From Micromonospora sp. HK10 (GTDB taxonomy: Bacteria; Actinomycetota; Actinomycetes; Mycobacteriales; Micromonosporaceae): a stretch of 64,000 bases of DNA. Both the position numbers and the translations under genes were made by a program. Positions 33,095 through 41,590 of this stretch are shown piece by piece; within the stretch, counting starts at the first letter, position 1, and each line of letters opens with the position of its first letter. The stretch is from NCBI RefSeq assembly GCF_000982955.1, contig NZ_KQ058896.1, positions 744 through 64,743 on the forward strand, given 5' to 3'. Under the pieces are notes generated by a model. The model saw nothing but the letters and a program-made list of their open reading frames with translations. It was not told the origin of the DNA and searched no databases.

Positions 33095-33214
33095 CTACTG
33101 GAAGAGGTCGGGGTGGTCGTCGATGAAGTGGTTGAGCAGGACGGCGAGCGCTTCAGCGGCGTTGTCGAGTTCGGTAGTGGACATGGGTACGGTTTCGATC
33201 CGCGCGATCCGCAT
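33095..33214 (-). CDS. small conserved-looking protein upstream of the recombinase
   Basis: This 39-residue peptide reads MRIARIETVPMSTTELDNAA and continues with an acidic helix ending in DDHPDLFQ. It lies 70 bases before the recombinase in the same direction. An AAGGA-type site precedes the ATG at moderate distance. The family is not recognised; it may be a recombination directionality or regulatory factor, which is only a guess from position. Confidence 0.45.
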   Translation of the reverse strand: MRIARIETVPMSTTELDNAAEALAVLLNHFIDDHPDLFQ

Positions 33215-33451
33215 AGGAATAGTGGTTTCCTTGTTGCGGGCGCGGGATGTTTTCGCACCGCCGTTGTGGGTGGCGGTACCGGGATGTGGTGCGTCAGGAT
33301 AGCTCCGGACGTCGTTTTCATGGTGCGGCTTGTGGGCCACGTTCCTCCGAAAAGCGGAAAAGCCGGCTGGGGTCGGAGGAGTCCGCTCATCCGTCGCTCC
33401 TTTCGTTCGAATTGCAGCCCATCGAGTCGGACGGGAGGATAGCTCGGTTAT

Positions 33452-33543
33452 CTGTCAGCGGTGGGACTTCGATCTCGCTGGAATCTGTCAGCCGCTTTCG
33501 GAGGGCTGTCGACAGATCCGTGACAGACCGGTGGGGCTGTCAG
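33452..33543. repeat. recurring CTGTCAG/GACAG motifs near the replication-relaxation gene
   Basis: CTGTCAG occurs at 33452-33458, near 33486 and at 33537-33543, with CTGTCGACAG and GTGACAG between. The stretch 33215-33451 holds no gene that I can support. The same TGTCAG word recurs on the other side of the gene near 34500-34650, so these may be iteron-like sites. Confidence 0.5.
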
Positions 33544-34421
33544 TCGGCAGCGTCGCGATGGTGGTCGGTGTGCAGGGTGTGGTCGGCCAGGTCGGCCAGG
33601 CGCAGCCGATGCGGCCCGCCGGTGGCCCAGACGGCGTCGGCGGGGCACAGGCCGGCGGTGGTGGCGTAGTCGCGGGCTGCGGTCGCGACGGGCAGCCCGG
33701 TGGGCTCGGCGGCCAGCCGCAGCCACAGGTTGCGTTCCCGGGTGGTGGAGTGCAGCCAGAACAGCACGGGCCAGACCTGGCCGAGGGTGCCGAACAGGTC
33801 CCGGTAGCCGGCGAGTTTGCCGGTCAACACGTCGAGCTGCTCGCCGCCGGTGTCGTACTCGACGAACACCGACACCAGGCGGCCGTGTTCGGCCCACAGG
33901 GCGTAGCCGTCGGGTCGGACCCGCGGCTGGTACGCGCGGACCAGAGCGGGGTCGTCGGGCCGGGTGAACGCGCCCGAGCGGGCACACGCGGCCTCCGGTA
34001 GCCAACGGACCAGTTCCGCGTCGGGGCGGGTGCGGGCGTAGCCGGCCAGGTCGGTGAAGAACTGGTTCACCCCGAGCCGGTGGGTCAGTGTCCGAGTGGA
34101 GGTCCACCGCCGCCGCTGAATGCGGGCGTGGTCGCGGCGGGGTGGACGCTCGTCGCGGTCCGCGGCGACGACGTCGACGCCGAGCTGGTCGAGCAGGTAG
34201 TGGTAGGGGTAGGAGCCGCCGTCGGGCCGCTGCGGCCGGAACCGGTCCACCAGCCGCAACTGGTGCAGCTTGCGCAGCCGCCGCTGGCAGAAGTCCAGCG
34301 ACGGGAACAAGGCGTGGGCGATCTGGAACGAGGTCAGCACGCCGTGGTCGTACAGCCAGCCCAGCAGGACCCGGTCCCGTCCGGTCAGCTGGGACTGGAC
34401 CCGCAGCACAGGATCAACCAT
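33540..34421 (-). CDS. replication-relaxation family protein
   Basis: This 293-residue protein matches the actinobacterial replication-relaxation family (PF13814 type). The N-terminal winged HTH includes RDRVLLGWLYDHGVLTSFQIAHALFPS, and LDQLGVDVVAADRD and HRLGVNQFFTDL follow. A central RPDGYALW...VSVFVEYDTGGE segment resembles a nuclease-like fold with an acidic pair. Family members occur on plasmids and integrative elements and are thought to act in replication or transfer. Next to the recombinase, it identifies the region as a mobile element. Confidence 0.82.
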   Translation of the reverse strand: MVDPVLRVQSQLTGRDRVLLGWLYDHGVLTSFQIAHALFPSLDFCQRRLRKLHQLRLVDRFRPQRPDGGSYPYHYLLDQLGVDVVAADRDERPPRRDHARIQRRRWTSTRTLTHRLGVNQFFTDLAGYARTRPDAELVRWLPEAACARSGAFTRPDDPALVRAYQPRVRPDGYALWAEHGRLVSVFVEYDTGGEQLDVLTGKLAGYRDLFGTLGQVWPVLFWLHSTTRERNLWLRLAAEPTGLPVATAARDYATTAGLCPADAVWATGGPHRLRLADLADHTLHTDHHRDAAD

Positions 34422-34507
34422 CAGCGGCGGTCACCCCCTTTCAAGCGGATGCGGATGACACACCCTCTGGGGAGAGACCCGAGACGTGGAGGGTCTGTCG
34501 GAGGACA

Positions 34508-34649
34508 GGTGACAGCCGGTGACAGCCGGAGCGACCTGCACTGTGAGGAGGGGACGGGGGTCCGTTCGGGGGTCAGGTTCAACACTGACGTCAACACGGA
34601 CGCCAACCCTGACCCCCGAACGGGGATCAAGACGGGTTCTGTCAGAACC
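34508..34649. other. candidate replication or transfer origin (stem-loop plus iterons)
   Basis: GGTGACAGCC occurs as an exact tandem pair (34508-34527). A perfect 16-base inverted repeat follows (34562-34577 with 34608-34623) enclosing a 30-base loop; the loop contains TGACGTCA and two GACGYCAAC direct repeats. A further palindrome GGTTCTG-T-CAGAACC lies at 34635-34649. Dense ordered repeats directly upstream of a replication-relaxation gene are typical of an origin or nick region. Function is inferred. Confidence 0.5.
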
Positions 34650-35501
34650 GGCCCGCGACGTCGAGCCGGCCAGCGGTGCCGGCGGTCGGAGAGTTGAGCG
34701 AGAAGCAACGAGACTCCTTGTGGAAGGGGTAGCGAGAGTGGACCGCCGGGTCGACGGTCCGCAGGGTCGAGATCATTCCGGTGGTGTCGCCGCCGCCCCT
34801 CGGGCCAGCCAGGATCTGGGCACGGCCCTGTCTCACCCGGCGAGCGAGACGGCACAGGGGCAGCGGGCATTGGTCGCTGTGAAGTTGTCAAAGAACACGG
34901 CCATCCCCGGCGGAGCCGGGCGGCCAAGGCGGAAGCGGACAGCACCCATCGCCACGGCCGTGAAACCTACGACCATGGGTGACCGTTGCTCGACAAACGG
35001 CGAGAGAACGACCCAGCGGACCACCCGGTCCTCAGCCCAGGCGAAGGGCCGGACCGCAGCTACCGAGCGGCGCGCGTCAACGCGTCCAGCACGATGGGCC
35101 GGCTCAGCTCGCCGGAACCAGATCCTTCATCGGGGACCTCCCGTCAGGTAGCTCGTACGCCGACGACCGGTCGAGGGCCGCGACGACGGCGAGCGCTCCA
35201 CCGGGAGCGACCGCCCGTACGCTGGTCGGCCCGGTGGCCAGTCGCCGCACGAGGACGTGCCTCTATTGCGCATCAGCGGAACACGCCGGTCAAGTACGAT
35301 TGGCCAGCCCGAAGCGCCGGCGGGAGCGCTGAACATTCGCCTCTGTTCACCTGCGTCCACCCACGGTGTGCAACAGTCCGCTCCAGCCCCGCACCGTCCA
35401 GGCCAAAGAATCTTGAGGAAATCTCCGTCCTCTCATAATGTGAGACACCGGGCTGTCGAGTGTGGACAAGCGGCGGTCTGTCCGTGTCAGTCGGGATGAG
35501 A
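34650..35501. other. gene-poor, probably decayed conjugation/replication DNA
   Basis: I see no intact gene in this stretch. On the minus strand near 34830-34770 a frame encodes ILAGPRGGGDTTGMI, similar to a P-loop of a coupling-protein-like ATPase but with Asp in place of the Walker Lys, and it is not continued by a normal ATPase domain. This could be a remnant of a VirD4/TraM-type gene, or chance. The base composition is less biased than in neighbouring genes. Confidence 0.35.
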
Positions 35502-35514
35502 TACGTTCGGCATC

Positions 35515-35598
35515 ATGGCCCCCGATAAGCAGGACGGCCCAATAGGGGCGTGGATCCGGCGGACCGAGTACGTTACCTGTCCCGTATGCGGTCGGTAG
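35515..35598 (+). CDS. 27-residue leaderless mini-protein ending in CPVCGR
   Basis: The frame encodes MAPDKQDGPIGAWIRRTEY followed by a C-terminal CPVC pair and two more residues. TACGTT (35502-35507) lies exactly 7 bases before the ATG, the same leaderless layout as bona fide genes here. It may be a functional small metal-binding peptide or a truncated N-terminus of a lost gene; no family is recognised. 35599-35824 holds no supported gene. Confidence 0.4.
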   Translation: MAPDKQDGPIGAWIRRTEYVTCPVCGR

Positions 35599-35824
35599 GA
35601 AGCCAGTCCGGCCGCCGACGCCGTTCTGAGCGCCGACAAATTAAAGGAACTGCGTCCGTGCCCGTCCAGGGCCGAAACGGGGTGCACCGGTGTGGCTGAG
35701 GTGGCCGCCTGGTGCCGCCGGGTGGGGAGACGCACACCAACCTCACGTAGTCCGCGGCGTGTCGATCACGTGCGCTGATGCCCGCGCCGGCCCGGCTCCG
35801 CCGCGACTTTCTCAGACCGAAGCC

Positions 35825-36472
35825 CTACGCGTCACAACTGACGCTTGCCTCCGTCAGCACGGGATTGCCAGCGAGCATCTGCGGAATAAGTAGTCCACGT
35901 AGCGCTTGGGTGGCCTGGATGACGTCCTTATGCGCGCGGATCTTTGTGTCGATGGCCCTGGCGACCTCGGTAATGCTCAGCTGCACGGCTGCGGGCGGCA
36001 GCACGAGGGGCATTGCTCGGATCTTGCGGCCGTTGAGCGTCGGCAGCACTCCACGCTGAGTGTGTTCGGCCAGCCACTCCTGCACCGCCGGGTGGGTGAG
36101 GTAGCACGCGATGTACTCCGCGGAGATGTCTTGCTTTGCGCGGATGCGGATGCAGGAGCCGCCGAGTAGCCAGCGCTCTTGTCGCTCGGTCACCGTCGCG
36201 TGCCGGGTTGTTCTACCGATGCGCACGAACACGATGTCGCCGGAACAAAGCTCGTACCGTGGCCGAAGGCGTTTGGCGGTTTCCTCGTCCACGCTGACGC
36301 TGGAGAGAATCCCCTCGGGGCCGATGTCGCCGGCCTTCACGACGGGGACACCTCCGATCACGTACGCGGAGGAACTCAACGTGGTGCCGGATGGGCCTGG
36401 TTGCACGTCGCAGCACTCGCCAAGCTGCCGCGTTTGCCAGTCATCCGGGACGGGGCCAATCAGCGTGTCCAC
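35825..36472 (-). CDS. hsdS: half-size type I restriction-modification specificity subunit (HsdS)
   Basis: This 215-residue protein has only one target-recognition domain (about 5-150, starting IGPVPDDWQTRQLGECCDV with GIPVVKAGDI-like GGVPVVKAGDIGPEG). One helical spacer follows (about 160-205, SITEVARAIDTKIRAHKDVIQATQALRGLLI). Full HsdS proteins have about 400 residues and two such halves, so this must dimerise or be a fragment. The GTG at 36472 overlaps the methylase gene by 13 bases. No HsdR gene is nearby. Confidence 0.8.
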   Translation of the reverse strand: MDTLIGPVPDDWQTRQLGECCDVQPGPSGTTLSSSAYVIGGVPVVKAGDIGPEGILSSVSVDEETAKRLRPRYELCSGDIVFVRIGRTTRHATVTERQERWLLGGSCIRIRAKQDISAEYIACYLTHPAVQEWLAEHTQRGVLPTLNGRKIRAMPLVLPPAAVQLSITEVARAIDTKIRAHKDVIQATQALRGLLIPQMLAGNPVLTEASVSCDA

Positions 36473-38133
36473 GACACCAACCTTTCGAGGCAGCGGTCGA
36501 GGGTCAGGTCGGCTGTTCTGGCCTCGTCGTCCAGCCGGGCCAGGTTGCTTCGCAATGCGGGAAGCGTGGGCGAGGTCCGCCGGTCGGTCACGAGTTGCCG
36601 ACCCTGATTCAGATAGGTGCTGGGCTGAAGGTCGTAGCTGTGCTCCCGGATCTCCGTCACCGTCGCTGTGGTGGCGGCGAAGTCTTCCGTCGCGATCGGG
36701 AGGGCGGCCGTCTTGTTCATCCATCCTTGATACGCGTCGAGGACTGCTTGGCAGCCAGGCTCTGTCAACACTCGGTGGGTAGGGCCGATCTTGCGAGTCG
36801 CTCCCCGCGCATCGACGAAGAGAACCTCCTCGCCTGCAGTGTCGCCAGGATGAGCCAAGATCCACACTGTTACCGGGACCGTGGTCTCGCGAAACAGGTG
36901 ACTGGGCAGCGCGACAACACAGCGAACGGCTCCACGCTCGACCATCGCCCCCCTGATCTCCCGCTCCCGGACGGTGAGCGCGAACGTGGCGTTGTAAGGC
37001 ATGATCATGGCAGCCCGGCCGCCGGGCGCGAGCGCCTCGACCGCCGCCTGCAACCAGGCCATGGTGACGTTGTGCGGGGAAGGCTCGCCGTACGGCCACG
37101 GGCGTGCCGATCGGGCCGTGGGAAGGCTCCAGTTCCTCATGCCGAACGGCGGGTTGAGCAGCACGACGTCGAACCGGCCCGGTTCGGCGTCGATCTCCCC
37201 GGGGTCCGACGGCGGCCCATCTCCGAGGTCGATCCGTATGCCGTGGATTGCGGCGTTCATCGTGGCGAGGCTCCAGGTCCTGGCCGTCGCAGCCCGTCCG
37301 GTCAGCGCCACTGGTGAACCCGATCCGGCCATGCGCGTCATATGTTTCCCCGCCGCCACCAGCAGGTTACCCAGGCCGCAGCAAGGGTCGTGCACGCGGC
37401 TCCCGGGTGCGGGATCGACCATCCGCACCATCAGACTCGCCAGCCCAGCCGGAACCAGGTATTCGTCTGGGCTGCTGTGGCGGAACCTGGCGAACTGGTC
37501 GAGCAGGTACTCGAACACCTTGTCGCCGGGTGTCCGGACGTCGTCGAGGATGCGAACGATGTTGAGGAGCTGATGCCGTCCATAGACGGTTGCTGGAGCG
37601 TCTCGAAGGACTGTTGTGGCAGTCGAAAGGGGCGCCGCCTGCCGCTGCCATGCCTGCGTGACAACCCCATGAATCGTCTCAATGGAGGATCTCGATATCG
37701 CCGCCCAGTCGACAGGGGAGGCATCTCGCAGGCACAGTAGGGACAGGACGATGGCCTCGAAGACTGCCGGTACCTCGCTCTTGCGTAGCAGCCGCTCCAG
37801 GGGCGACCACAACCGCTCGTCGAGTAACTCCGCCGCCGGTTCAGGCATTGGATCAACGGTAGCTGGTGGTACTGGATACCCGACCGCGGAGCGGAACCGT
37901 TCCCCGTAGGTCCTTCCCAGACGCTCGCCGGGCAGCAACGCTGGACGCGGGATCCGGCGGCCATCGAGCCACGCCGCCACCGCCGACGTCAGGTAGCCAT
38001 CCTGGGATCCGCGCCGAACGAGCTGAGGAAAGTTCTTGGGGTGCCTACGCGCCCAGTTGCTCACCGCCTGGGTGGTGACGGCTGCGGCGTGAGCCACCTC
38101 CTCCTTCGTCATCAGCTGCTCCACCCTGGACAT
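36460..38133 (-). CDS. hsdM: N6-adenine DNA methylase (HsdM-like) with N-terminal HTH
   Basis: This 557-residue methylase has an unusual N-terminal helix-turn-helix (about 8-60, TKEEVAHAAAVTTQAVSNWARRHP). The HsdM N-terminal helical domain and SAM-binding core follow, with DPCCGLGNLL (about 247, motif I) and NPPF (about 326, motif IV). It is expected to methylate adenine at a site chosen by the adjacent HsdS. The HTH extension suggests it may also bind its own promoter or a partner. The ATG at 38133 is 2 bases after the stop of the small membrane protein gene. Confidence 0.87.
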   Translation of the reverse strand: MSRVEQLMTKEEVAHAAAVTTQAVSNWARRHPKNFPQLVRRGSQDGYLTSAVAAWLDGRRIPRPALLPGERLGRTYGERFRSAVGYPVPPATVDPMPEPAAELLDERLWSPLERLLRKSEVPAVFEAIVLSLLCLRDASPVDWAAISRSSIETIHGVVTQAWQRQAAPLSTATTVLRDAPATVYGRHQLLNIVRILDDVRTPGDKVFEYLLDQFARFRHSSPDEYLVPAGLASLMVRMVDPAPGSRVHDPCCGLGNLLVAAGKHMTRMAGSGSPVALTGRAATARTWSLATMNAAIHGIRIDLGDGPPSDPGEIDAEPGRFDVVLLNPPFGMRNWSLPTARSARPWPYGEPSPHNVTMAWLQAAVEALAPGGRAAMIMPYNATFALTVREREIRGAMVERGAVRCVVALPSHLFRETTVPVTVWILAHPGDTAGEEVLFVDARGATRKIGPTHRVLTEPGCQAVLDAYQGWMNKTAALPIATEDFAATTATVTEIREHSYDLQPSTYLNQGRQLVTDRRTSPTLPALRSNLARLDDEARTADLTLDRCLERLVSWTR

Positions 38134-38135
38134 GG

Positions 38136-38336
38136 TCAGCGCCCCTCTCGGCTGCTGCCACGGGAGCTACCTCCCGGGCGGACCGATCCCCGCACCGCGC
38201 GGATCAGCTGCGTGAGGTGACGGGTCCGCCGCTCGCTCATGATGACCCAGCCAAGGAACAGCACCGGTAACAGAATCGCACCCATGATGTACGGCCCGGG
38301 GAGATCACCGACCAGCTGCGCCAGCCTCGCCGCCAT
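38136..38336 (-). CDS. small membrane protein heading the methylase operon
   Basis: This 66-residue protein has one transmembrane helix at about 14-34 and a basic Ser/Gly/Arg-rich cytoplasmic tail. GGAGGAGG directly upstream fixes the start at 38336. It precedes the methylase by 2 bases, so it is co-transcribed. A membrane protein in a modification operon is unusual; it could be a sensor, effector or anchor of an uncharacterised system. Confidence 0.7.
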   Translation of the reverse strand: MAARLAQLVGDLPGPYIMGAILLPVLFLGWVIMSERRTRHLTQLIRAVRGSVRPGGSSRGSSREGR

Positions 38337-38401
38337 GCTGCCTCCTCCTATGAGATTTCGTTGTCGCACTCGAAGCTAGGGGCAGCAGCCCGACGAACGA
38401 A

Positions 38402-38422
38402 GCGCGTATCGATGATACGCGC
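38402..38422. promoter_or_regulatory. perfect 9-base-arm palindrome at the start of the wHTH gene
   Basis: GCGCGTATC (38402-38410) and GATACGCGC (38414-38422) flank a 3-base centre. The palindrome ends on the base before the ATG at 38423, in the 86-base gap between divergent genes. It is a likely operator for the wHTH protein or for the HTH of the methylase. Confidence 0.65.
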
Positions 38423-40135
38423 ATGTCTGTTTCGCCGCTGTCCGGGCGTAGCGGCGAAGGGCGGCGGTATCCCATCGTGGGCAAGGGAGGCCAGCTCAAA
38501 CTCGCGCAAGGGTGTCGATCCTTGCGGATCAGGCCCTGGCAGTCGAGGGTCGAGGGCGTGCAGATATGGGATCCGCTGAAGGAACACCAGCTGCTGTTGC
38601 TGCGGCGGATCGGCGAAGGAGACGACCTCAGCGGCCCCGAAGGACTCGACCAGCGCCACTCGGCTCGAGCACTGCAGACCCGCCGGCTCGTCGACATCAG
38701 CCGCCGGGGCGGTGTGTGGCGGGCCCAGATCACCGACGCCGGCCGCTTCTACCTCGACAACGGCATCCACCCTGACCACCCCGACCGGCTCTCGCCCGGC
38801 AGGGCGACACCCCGCCAGCGCACCCGGACCGCCATTACCTCCAACCGCAGTGGGTCGGCTTCGAGCCGGTCGCCAGCCGGTGGCGGCGCCACATCGGCCG
38901 ACTCGCCGCAGCCTCCGACCACCCCAACGGTCGAGCAGGCCCGGCAGCTCGTGGAACGCCTGCAGGTCGAGGGCGGGACCCTGCGAGTCGAGAGCCCCGA
39001 CTCCGAGGAACGTGCCCTGTATCGGCGGGTCATCCACGCGGCCAAGCAGCACGGTCTCGTGCCCGCCGGGTTCCACCTCAAGCACACCGGCCGCGCCGCC
39101 GGAGACCTAATCATTCGGCTGTCCAACGACGACGACCCGGACGACAAGGATTGGAACCGGATCCGGCTCAACACACGCCGTGTCACCACCGACCCGGACC
39201 TCGTGTTCGCCGCGCTGGAGAAGAACCCGGCCGGACTGGAGGTTACGAAGGCATCCGTCCCCCGGGCGCTGGGCCTGATCCGCGGCCTCGCCGCCGAGGC
39301 CCGACGGCGGGGCCACCGGGTCGGGGTGAACACCAAGACCAAGAACCCGTCGGTCTACCTCCAAGTCGACAAGACCCGTCGCAGGGTCAGGCTGATCGAG
39401 GAGTACGACGACGTCCCCCACGTCCCCACCGCCGAGGAGGCCCGGCAGTTGCGGCGCAACCGGTGGATGGTGCTGCCCAAGACCGACCGGGTCGCCTCTG
39501 GCCGTCTGCGGATGGAGATCGCCCGCGCTGGCTGGGACAAGAAGGACACTTGGACCGACGACAAGCGCACCACCCTGGAGAAGCGCCTCCCCCGCATCAT
39601 TCGTGACGTCGAAGCCGGTATCGCTGCCGACGAGGAAGCCAAACAGGCTGCTCAACGGGCCCACGACGAATACGTCGCTGAGCAAGAAAGGAAGCGGGCA
39701 GAAGAGCATCGCCGCTGGCAGGTCGCCCTCGACGAGGCCCGCCCCCAAGCCGCCGAACTCCTGCGCAAGAAGGCGTTCCGGCGGGCCTACGACTCCTGGA
39801 TCTCCGCCAACGAGATCCGCGCTTTCTGTGACGCCCTCGAAACCGCGCCCGACGAACCAGCCGAGTCGGACAACCGCACCCGTTGGATCGACTGGGCGCG
39901 AGCCGCAGCCGACCGCCTCGATCCCACCTGCGGCGACGGAGCCCTCGCCGGCATTAAATTCGATATCACTCCCCAGCCCGACGACCTACGGCCCTTCATC
40001 GGCGACTGGAGCCCGCACCAGCCCCACCGCGAGTACCGGTCGGAGCGCGACCAGCAGGCCATCAACGCCACCCGGCTTCAGGCCGACACCTGGCACCACG
40101 GTATGCGCGGACGCCCCAGTTGGTGGCGCAAGTAG
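38423..40135 (+). CDS. unrecognised wHTH / coiled-coil protein, divergent from the methylase operon
   Basis: This 570-residue protein has a winged-HTH-like segment at about 45-110 (HQLLLLRRIGEGDDLSGPEG and TDAGRFYLDNG), an Arg/Ser/Pro-rich linker, and a middle domain at about 170-320 with repeated alpha/beta elements (QLVERLQVEGGTLRVES and VPRALGLIRGLAAEARRRGH). A charged helical part that is probably coiled coil spans 375-470, and a Trp-rich C-terminus ends the protein. I do not know the family. Position opposite the methylase and HsdS suggests a role in the same system. The ATG sits against a palindrome. Confidence 0.75.
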   Translation: MSVSPLSGRSGEGRRYPIVGKGGQLKLAQGCRSLRIRPWQSRVEGVQIWDPLKEHQLLLLRRIGEGDDLSGPEGLDQRHSARALQTRRLVDISRRGGVWRAQITDAGRFYLDNGIHPDHPDRLSPGRATPRQRTRTAITSNRSGSASSRSPAGGGATSADSPQPPTTPTVEQARQLVERLQVEGGTLRVESPDSEERALYRRVIHAAKQHGLVPAGFHLKHTGRAAGDLIIRLSNDDDPDDKDWNRIRLNTRRVTTDPDLVFAALEKNPAGLEVTKASVPRALGLIRGLAAEARRRGHRVGVNTKTKNPSVYLQVDKTRRRVRLIEEYDDVPHVPTAEEARQLRRNRWMVLPKTDRVASGRLRMEIARAGWDKKDTWTDDKRTTLEKRLPRIIRDVEAGIAADEEAKQAAQRAHDEYVAEQERKRAEEHRRWQVALDEARPQAAELLRKKAFRRAYDSWISANEIRAFCDALETAPDEPAESDNRTRWIDWARAAADRLDPTCGDGALAGIKFDITPQPDDLRPFIGDWSPHQPHREYRSERDQQAINATRLQADTWHHGMRGRPSWWRK

Positions 40136-40203
40136 CAGCCATGTACAGAAGCGCGCCCATGGTCGCAGACGGTCGGCTGGGCCCGTCCGACGGATGCGTT
40201 CGC

Positions 40204-40410
40204 CTACTGGTGGGTGAAGTGGCCGTACTTGGCGCCGGCCAGAAAGCTGGTCCAATCCTCCCGGCGGAACAGGAGGGCCGGGCCGGTGGGGTCCTTGCTG
40301 TCGCGGAGAGCCACCGCGTCGGCGAGGTCGGCGACCTCGACGCATTGGCCGTTTCCGCTGGACCGGGTGCTCTTTTTCCACTGGGCGCGGGACAGGTCGA
40401 CTGAGGTCAT
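40204..40410 (-). CDS. DUF397 protein
   Basis: This 68-residue protein is a DUF397 member: WKKSTRSSGNGQCVEVADL, VALRDSKDP and LLFRREDWTSFLAGAK are the family signature. DUF397 proteins are found next to XRE/DUF5753 regulators in actinobacteria and are thought to work with them (BldB/WhiJ-type systems). The ATG is preceded by GGAGG and overlaps the XRE stop by ATGA. Confidence 0.92.
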   Translation of the reverse strand: MTSVDLSRAQWKKSTRSSGNGQCVEVADLADAVALRDSKDPTGPALLFRREDWTSFLAGAKYGHFTHQ

Positions 40411-41294
40411 CCCGTACCTCCTTTCTGACTGATCGCTGCGGCGTGTTCCTGGATCAGCTTGATCGAGCTGGTCGGGTCGAGTGCGGTGGCGCGGAGGTGT
40501 TCGAACGTGCTGGTGTAGCGGCGGACGTCTGCTTCCCGTTCGAGGAACAGGTCGCCGGCCATGCTGTCGACGTACACCAGGGCGGGGTCGGCCGGGTCGG
40601 GGAAGTCCATGACGACGAACGAGCCGGGCATGCCGGCGTGCGCGCCCGAGGTGAACGGGATGACTTGAAGCGTGACGTGCGGCTGGCCCGCTGCGCTCAC
40701 CAGGGCGTCGAGCTGTTCGGCCATGACGGCTGGTCCGCCAGTCAGCCGGTGCAGGACGGCCTCGTCGAGGATCGCCCAGAGGCGCAGCGGCTCCGTCTTG
40801 CGGAGCGACTCCTGCCGCTGCATGCGCGCCTCCACCCGGGCCTGCACGTCCGCGTCGCTCGCCAACGGCAACACACCCCGGATGACGGCGCGGGCGTAGC
40901 TCTCGGTCTGTAGGAGGCCCGGAACGAAGAGCGACTCGTAGTTGCGGACCGAGCGGGCTTCGGCTTCGAAGCTGATGTACGTGGTGTAGAGCTCCGGCAG
41001 TTCCGACTCGTACGCCTGGAGCCAGCCCAGCTGCGCGGCCTGGCGGGACAGGGCGATCAGCTCGCTGCGCTTGTCCTCGTCGGTGACGCCGTACTTGTCC
41101 AGCATCGCCATCAGGGTGCGCCGCTGCGGGCGGACCTTGGCCGTCTCGATGCGGTAGAGCGTGGCGGGATTGATGCCGGTCTGCTCGCTGACCTCGTCGC
41201 GGGTGAGGCCGGCCGCGGCGCGCAGGCTGCGCAGCTCCGCCGCGAGCCGCCGGAGGCGCACAGTGGGCGGTTGCCGTCGAGCTGACAACTCCAT
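40407..41294 (-). CDS. XRE-family regulator with DUF5753 domain
   Basis: This 295-residue regulator has an N-terminal XRE HTH (about 18-75, RSLRAAAGLTRDEVSEQTGINPATLYRIETAKV) and a C-terminal DUF5753 domain (about 95-275, with FVPGLLQTESYARAV). The DUF5753-plus-DUF397 pairing is a standard actinobacterial regulatory unit, related to WhiJ, often linked to development or secondary metabolism. It is divergent from the small-gene operon at 41591. Confidence 0.92.
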   Translation of the reverse strand: MELSARRQPPTVRLRRLAAELRSLRAAAGLTRDEVSEQTGINPATLYRIETAKVRPQRRTLMAMLDKYGVTDEDKRSELIALSRQAAQLGWLQAYESELPELYTTYISFEAEARSVRNYESLFVPGLLQTESYARAVIRGVLPLASDADVQARVEARMQRQESLRKTEPLRLWAILDEAVLHRLTGGPAVMAEQLDALVSAAGQPHVTLQVIPFTSGAHAGMPGSFVVMDFPDPADPALVYVDSMAGDLFLEREADVRRYTSTFEHLRATALDPTSSIKLIQEHAAAISQKGGTG

Positions 41295-41377
41295 ATCCCT
41301 TCGCTCCTGTCGTAGTCAGAGTGTGCCCGCCATGCGGATGCAACCTCCAGGCAGGCCAGGCAAGTGACGCACATGCG

Positions 41378-41414
41378 AATGCAATCCTTGCATTATCACT
41401 AGTGCATAGGCACT
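41378..41414. promoter_or_regulatory. adjacent inverted repeats between XRE and small-gene operon
   Basis: AATGCAA-TCC-TTGCATT (41378-41394) has perfect 7-base arms, and AGTGC-ATAG-GCACT (41401-41414) follows at once. The gap 41295-41590 otherwise holds no gene. This is the likely binding region of the XRE protein and the promoters for both directions. Confidence 0.55.
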
Positions 41415-41590
41415 ATGGGCATGAGCATGTCAGGCCGGTGCGGCCCACGAAGCCGCGCGGTACGGCGGTGGGCTCGCGCTCCCAGGGGTCCACCGCCCGT
41501 CCGGCCTCGAACGCCTCTCGACGGGACGCAGCCCGTCACCCGAAGCGGGCTGCGTCCCCCCACGAGAGGCCGAGTCAGGGAGGCAACGCA

